A DNA stretch of 64,000 bases. It comes from Phalacrocorax aristotelis. Lineage: Eukaryota; Chordata; Aves; Suliformes; Phalacrocoracidae. The stretch covers positions 39,106,512 through 39,170,511 of the forward strand of contig NC_134281.1 in assembly GCF_949628215.1 (NCBI RefSeq), given 5' to 3'. The translations under genes and the position numbers were made by a program. Positions 59,001-64,000 of the stretch are shown piece after piece (positions within the stretch are counted from its first letter, which is position 1; every line of letters begins with the position of its first letter). Below the pieces are notes generated by a model. That model was not told the DNA's origin. It was given only the letters and a program-made list of their open reading frames with translations, and did no database searches.

Positions 59001-62000
59001 TAGTTTTAATGACATGGTTAGTAATGAATTGCATTGGCTACCCAGAGCAGTTGTCCTAATGTTATCAGTCAGCTGCTTAGATACTCACAAGGGAAATCTT
59101 ATCATTATTCACAGAGACAGAGAAACAAACATTAAATTTAATTGCACTACCAAGCACTAGAGTCATAATCTTTATATGACAGTTAATGCTTTCATTACTT
59201 ATCAATTCACTTATTATGTTACTCTTTCAAAAAGCTAAGCATCTAACAAATAGAAGTAGATCTTTCTCTTCTACATATGTAGAGACAGATAACTGACAAA
59301 GTGTGATCGAATAAGTATACTGAATAATTTTATTTTATATGAATAGTTTTACTAACACCTTGTGACATCTTTATATATCTTGTTTAATACATTTCCCTTT
59401 CAAAATTTAAAAAAAGTTTTCATCCATTTTATGTAGGCCTTATTTCAGCAAAGCCTGCAGTACCTCATTAGACTTAGGCAGTTCCTAAAGCACAGCCTAT
59501 TTGAGAAGCATTCTTAGGCACAGACCTAATTCGTAGAGCTGGGATTCAGTGTATTGACTCAGATCCAGCAGGGTTCCTACATGCACAATTAACATTACAT
59601 ACACGAGCAATCCCATGTATGTCGACAGTGTTTCTACATGTCAAAAATTAGTTGTGTCCTTCACTATCGTCCTGATTATTTGCCTTGAATGCACTTTGTT
59701 AAACACCTGTTTAAATGTATAGAAGAATCAGGTCTATAAGAGAATCAAAGAACAGCAAGAAAGTCATGAAGTCATATTGAAATTTTGATGCTACTTTAAT
59801 GAATTTCATGAAGTTCTTGCATGAAGTTCTTGCATGTGGAACCAAGCTGTAGTGGCCATTCCAAACCAGTGTTTTCAAAGAGCTGCTGATCTCCGATTTG
59901 TTTAATTATCAAACTATATCTGATAATAAAACATAGCCCCTGATTGTTCAGTCTGTATGGACACCTAGAAGCAGCTAGCGGAGTGGTCTCAGTGAAGCCT
60001 GTTAATTGGTGTTTTTTATAAGCCACACATTATTGCTGCAGTGTAGCTGCAGTAGGTGCCTTCAATGCAGTCTAGCTTCTTGCTGAGGAAATAACGCGAG
60101 TGCGTGAAAAATTCTGTTTGATATCTGGGAAGAAATTAGATTTGGCCATATTTTCTGCTACCCATTCAGATGTGTGTGACTGATAGAGGCAAATACAAAC
60201 AAAAAATAGAGCATTTTATCAAGTTGCCTGCCCAGTTCTAAGGGACACGTATAACTGCTGAGCTTCTCTGTTTCATGCTGGCATCAGAAGAGCTATACCC
60301 ATAATTTCACCTTTAATTAAACCTGGGGCTGTTTAATTTGTTCCCTGCAACAGTATTGGAGGTGTATTCAACAGCAGGCACAATACAGGCCAATGTTCTT
60401 CCAATTCAGTAATTCTTGCTGTGCATCTCTACTTAAGCTCTAAAACCGAAACTCTTCAGCAGTCTAAGGCTTTAGCTTATTTTTGAATTACTGTAGTGCT
60501 GGTAATAAAGCTTTCATGTGGAGCAAGAAGGAGATGAACATTAAAATAGTCAGGTTAAGTGGCACAATAATTGATCCTGCTAACAAATGGGGGGGAACCC
60601 TTTTGGTAATAATTTATTTGCTTTGCATAATATTTGAGTCTAAAGCAAACAGTTTTGGTTTTTTTTTGTGTGCTGTTGATGTGTGTATACTTGACGTGCC
60701 ATGTTAATAAAGCACATGAAAATTGAATAATCGGCGGGTTGTCCTCTTAACACACAGGCTTGCCATTACCCAGAGTGCACACAGCAAATGAAGAGTTCAA
60801 TAATTCATAAACAGTGCTTTGTACTTGGCAGAATTGAGGAAGTGAGGGTAATCCTGCCTTATAATGCAAGATCACCCTGAAGTAAAGCCCTTTAGGAAGA
60901 ACAAACCTTAATAAACAAAAAGTGTCTGGAGCCACGAATCTTTTTGTTTCAGACAGACAGCTCCTCTGTTATTACTTTCCAGGCTCACTTGATTGTGACG
61001 GCTTGCGTCGCTCTTTTCAGGCCCAGCATCCTCCCAGTGTGCCAAGATATTTTTCCTACATTCGCTTCCTCTGTGCTTCTGCTGCCACTTTGCAGGCGCT
61101 GGGTGATCTGCTCCCTGGCCCCAGTGAACCTGCACAGATGATGGCTCTCTAACTATATCTGCCCATTCATGTGCTCCTTGTGCCCCTCAAGTCCATGGTA
61201 CCACAGTACCTTCAGAGAGGTGACTCGTCGTTTCAAGGATGGCTCAAGAGTTGCTCCCCCAGGATCCCCACCGGGATGCAGCCTCTGCAGGCTGCCCGCT
61301 GCTGGCTGCCTGGGGACCTGGCGCTGCTCTGCCTCTTCCTCCTGACATGCCTCCACCATCAGGACCCTGCTCCAAAACGCATTGTGACTGCGTAATCATT
61401 TCCCCGTCTGATTTATGTTTCTATGTATTATCTAGCAGTGCAGCTACCTCCTGTCATCTCTGCATTGCTGTTTTCCATCCTTCCCATTACTGTCTGCAGA
61501 TGCTGAAATGCACAAACAACTTAGTAAAATCACTCTCTTAGTGCAGGATCCAATGTGTTTCTGTCATTTTTAATGCAGCGCCCAATTTACAATCTTCAGC
61601 ACACTTAACGAAGCAGTGAAACAATAACAAATTACCAACCTCATTTATTTTGTTGCAGAGTTTGTTTTGTAATTATCAGATGATGGTGATTACTGAATGG
61701 CAGGGGTGGCTCCTGGGCTCCGTTGGGTGTGTGTCTGTCTCAGGAGTGGTGAATGCTTCCAACGTTACATTGGGTGTTCAGTCACACATGGAGGAAGGCT
61801 GGCAAAACTGTTTGGATGTCTCCAGTTGGAAGGAGGGCTGGCTATGCTGTTTCGTTTCGTGTTGCTTTGGGTGACCCACCGCTCGATCAGGAAGCTGCTA
61901 CTGCAAGGCCTGTGTACCCTGTGTGGCTCTGGCTGGAGTGGTGGCTCTGCAAGGCTGGGCAGCTCCAGTGGCTCTGGGGGCTTGGCCCCTGCAGCTGCCG

Positions 62001-63044
62001 GCCTCCAGTGGCGACGGCCACCCCTGGCTCAGGGCTCCAGCAACACCTGGGGGCTGTGGGGAAACCGGTGCCCTCCCTTCATCCCTCCCCTCAGCAGCTT
62101 GGAGCTGCCTGGGACCTGGCAGGGCCCTGCCTGGCACCCTTGGCTCGTCCCTAAGCCCATGGCAGTGCTGCAGGTGGAGCCCTCTGGGCAGCTGGGGTGG
62201 CCAAGGGGAAGGAGAAGGCAGCACTGGTAACACCGCTGGGCATGCAGCACAGCTCCAGTCGCTGCCTACCGAAACAGCTTTGCTGTAACAACTGGCATCT
62301 TCCTGGCAGATTGTTCACTTTTCTCTCTCGGGGTCTGCATAACACTGTGATTTCATCAGCTCCCGGGGCCAGTGCCCCACCAGCACCAGCCCTCTGGGGC
62401 GGGGATGGCCCCTCGCCTGGCCTCTGTGCGATCACCCACTGCCTGTGCGTGTGTGAGTCACTCAGCTTCAAGCACTTAAAATGTTTCTTAAATTGTTAGT
62501 ACAACTGGGACAATTAAAGCAGCGTAGATGGCATATGTTTTTTTCCTACCAAAATGGTGCTCAGTGCTACCGAGGCAGCATGACTTAGCGCTGTACTTTG
62601 TAGACTCACTTTTAATCTACAGGATTTGAATATGCCTCTTAATTGCGTGTAAGATTTATGAATGCAGTGTTAAATTGTGTGTCTGGGAGGGTTTTTTAAA
62701 ATAACAAAATGTAAATTGCTGAGCTTTCCTGAAGCTTACAAAATGCTTATCTATAGGTTTATCAGTTTCCTACCAAAAGCCAGACAGCCTTTTGGTATTA
62801 ATCATCTCTCTGGGTGGGGTACTGAGGGAAAGTGTCCAAATTAACAGTTAAGGTATATTACTTATTGCGTAAACTTGCCTAGGTATAACTAATGTGTTTT
62901 TTCTTCAACTCAGTCAGCTGTTTTTCAGTCCCTGTTTCAGGGAGCTGTGGGGTTTGCTTGAAAACTGAATCCAAGAGAAGCCCGTTGTCCACAGCCATGG
63001 AAATCAAGGGAATTTTATTTCTGAATAAAAGTGTCCACACAGAG
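50036..63044. other. Noncoding DNA, gene-desert-like
   Basis: About 13 kb contains no recognised exon, RNA gene or mobile element. GC-rich islets lie at about 55020-55210 and 61900-62430. Several AT-rich, TAAT- and CAAT-containing blocks (54590-54990, 58860-59420, 60480-60940) look like conserved noncoding DNA but cannot be tested here. The longest unexplained open frame is at 52658-53245. Confidence 0.45.
59808..59833. repeat. 13-bp tandem duplication
   Basis: ATGAAGTTCTTGC occurs twice in direct succession, exact in both copies. It is a small slippage duplication. Confidence 0.95.
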
Positions 63045-63618
63045 TGTCATGGTTTAGCCCCAGCCAGCAACAAGCACCACGCAGCTGCTCACTCACGCCC
63101 CCCTGGTGGGACAGGGGAGTGAATCGGAAGAGTAAAAGTGAGGCAACTCATGGTTTGAGATAAAGACAGTTCAATAGGTAAAGCAAAAGCTGCCCACGGA
63201 AGCAAAGCAAAGCACGGAATTCATTCACCACTTCCCATGGGCAGGCAGGTGTGCAGCCGTGTCCAGAAAAGCAGGGCTCCATCACGCGTAATGTTTACTT
63301 GGGAAGACAAACGCCATCACTCCAAACATCCCCCCCTTCCTCCTTCCCCCAGCTTTATATACTGAGCATCACATCCTATGGTATGGAATATCCCTTTGGT
63401 CAGTTGGGGTCAGCTGTCCTGGCTGTGCCCCCTCCCAGTCTCTTGTGCACCCGGCAGAGCACGGGGAGCTGAACAAGTCCTTGACCGGTGTAAATGCTAC
63501 TTAGTAAGAACTAAAACATCTCCACGTTATCACCGCTGTTTCCAGCAAAAATCCAAAACACAGCCCCATACTAAGTACCATGAAGAAATTTAACTCTATC
63601 CCAGCTGAAACCAGGACA
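63045..63618 (+). mobile_element. Solo LTR of an avian endogenous retrovirus
   Basis: A 574-base unit opens with TGTCATGGTTTAGCCCCAGC and closes with AACCAGGACA, the TG...CA ends of a retroviral LTR. Internal words such as gaatcggaagagtaaaagtg, gttcaataggtaaagcaaaa and gtatggaatatccctttggt match an LTR family widespread in neoavian genomes as I recall it. A TATA-like TTTATATA lies at 63354-63361. No internal viral genes or second LTR lie within the window, so it is a solo LTR. The six bases on each side (acagag, tttaag) are not a target-site duplication. Confidence 0.85.
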
Positions 63619-64000
63619 TTTAAGGAATCTGCTCTAGATTCATAACTTTTGTTAATTTAGTTTAGCTTTTGCCAAGTGAATTCTTGAACATGAGCACATC
63701 AGTGAAGGGAGATGCTGAGTTTGCTCATGTTTTGTCCGCAGGACATTTGTTGCCAGGAAGAAGTTTCTGAAGTTTCCACTGCTTAGTATGGTATCAGAAA
63801 TATTTCTGCATGTGTGACTGTGGTGCTTATGTTCCCCTCTCTTTGTGGCATTGCCTTTTCAGACCAGTTGGCTGCTGGAGGAGGGAGTCTCTGATGCGCT
63901 ATTCCTGACCTCACCAGCGGGTACCTGTTAGACGAACACTCAGCACGGGAACTGCTCGGACCATGTGCCCTCCAACCCCGCAACACCCTTGTCTACTCAC
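63619..64000. other. Right-edge noncoding DNA
   Basis: I see no gene or recognised repeat. The final 150 bases are more GC-rich than their surroundings and are cut by the window edge. Confidence 0.4.

Noticed and set aside
61697-62471. Overlapping open frames of 100-177 codons on both strands
   Set aside because: Five or more frames are open together in a GC-rich patch, none resembles a known protein, and no paired splice sites support an exon.
63100-63120. CTCF-like word in the LTR
   Set aside because: The reverse complement CCACCAGGGGGGCG has one G too many for the core spacing, so it is a near match only.

Overview
The window is nuclear DNA from a bird. It carries several fragments of CR1 (chicken repeat 1) LINEs in both orientations, including two long ones with reverse-transcriptase signatures. 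Near the right edge is a retroviral LTR of a type I associate with neoavian genomes rather than chicken. The genes are vertebrate genes with short exons and GT-AG introns. There is no bacterial organisation, CRISPR array or operon, and I recognised no tRNA or rRNA gene. The species cannot be named from sequence alone.

The gene order is TNNI3K (minus) - FPGT (minus) - LRRIQ3 (plus), the same block as in mammals. Positions 1-3368 hold the first two coding exons of TNNI3K, a cardiac ankyrin-repeat kinase, which runs off the left edge. About 14 kb of intergenic DNA follows, with a CA repeat, a GC-rich patch, two long CR1 copies and a degenerate GTGAG-type minisatellite. FPGT (fucose-1-phosphate guanylyltransferase, GDP-fucose salvage) is complete: four coding exons between 17813 and 21063 give an unbroken 596-codon frame. 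Its first two exons lie in a strong CpG island (about 20530-21640) that also faces LRRIQ3, so the island is probably a bidirectional promoter.

On the plus strand, two consecutive LRRIQ3 exons (24533-24606 and 25695-26015) are recognisable from leucine-rich-repeat sequence and clean splice sites. The second contains an in-frame TAG, yet similarity and frame continue to its donor site. I find no clean start exon and no clear IQ-motif exon. This suggests LRRIQ3 is truncated or decaying in this bird, and it is the main finding. A well-spliced candidate exon at 33432-33597 could be a later LRRIQ3 exon.

From about 34 kb to the right edge I find no convincing gene. The stretch is AT-rich noncoding DNA with GC-rich islets, simple repeats, CR1 remnants, one perfect match to the CTCF core motif (46908-46923) and the solo LTR (63045-63618). 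It would be either remaining LRRIQ3 introns or the gene desert that lies beyond LRRIQ3 in mammals. I see no novel molecular system here. The points worth following are LRRIQ3 decay beside an intact FPGT, their shared promoter, possible FPGT-TNNI3K read-through, and the minisatellite.
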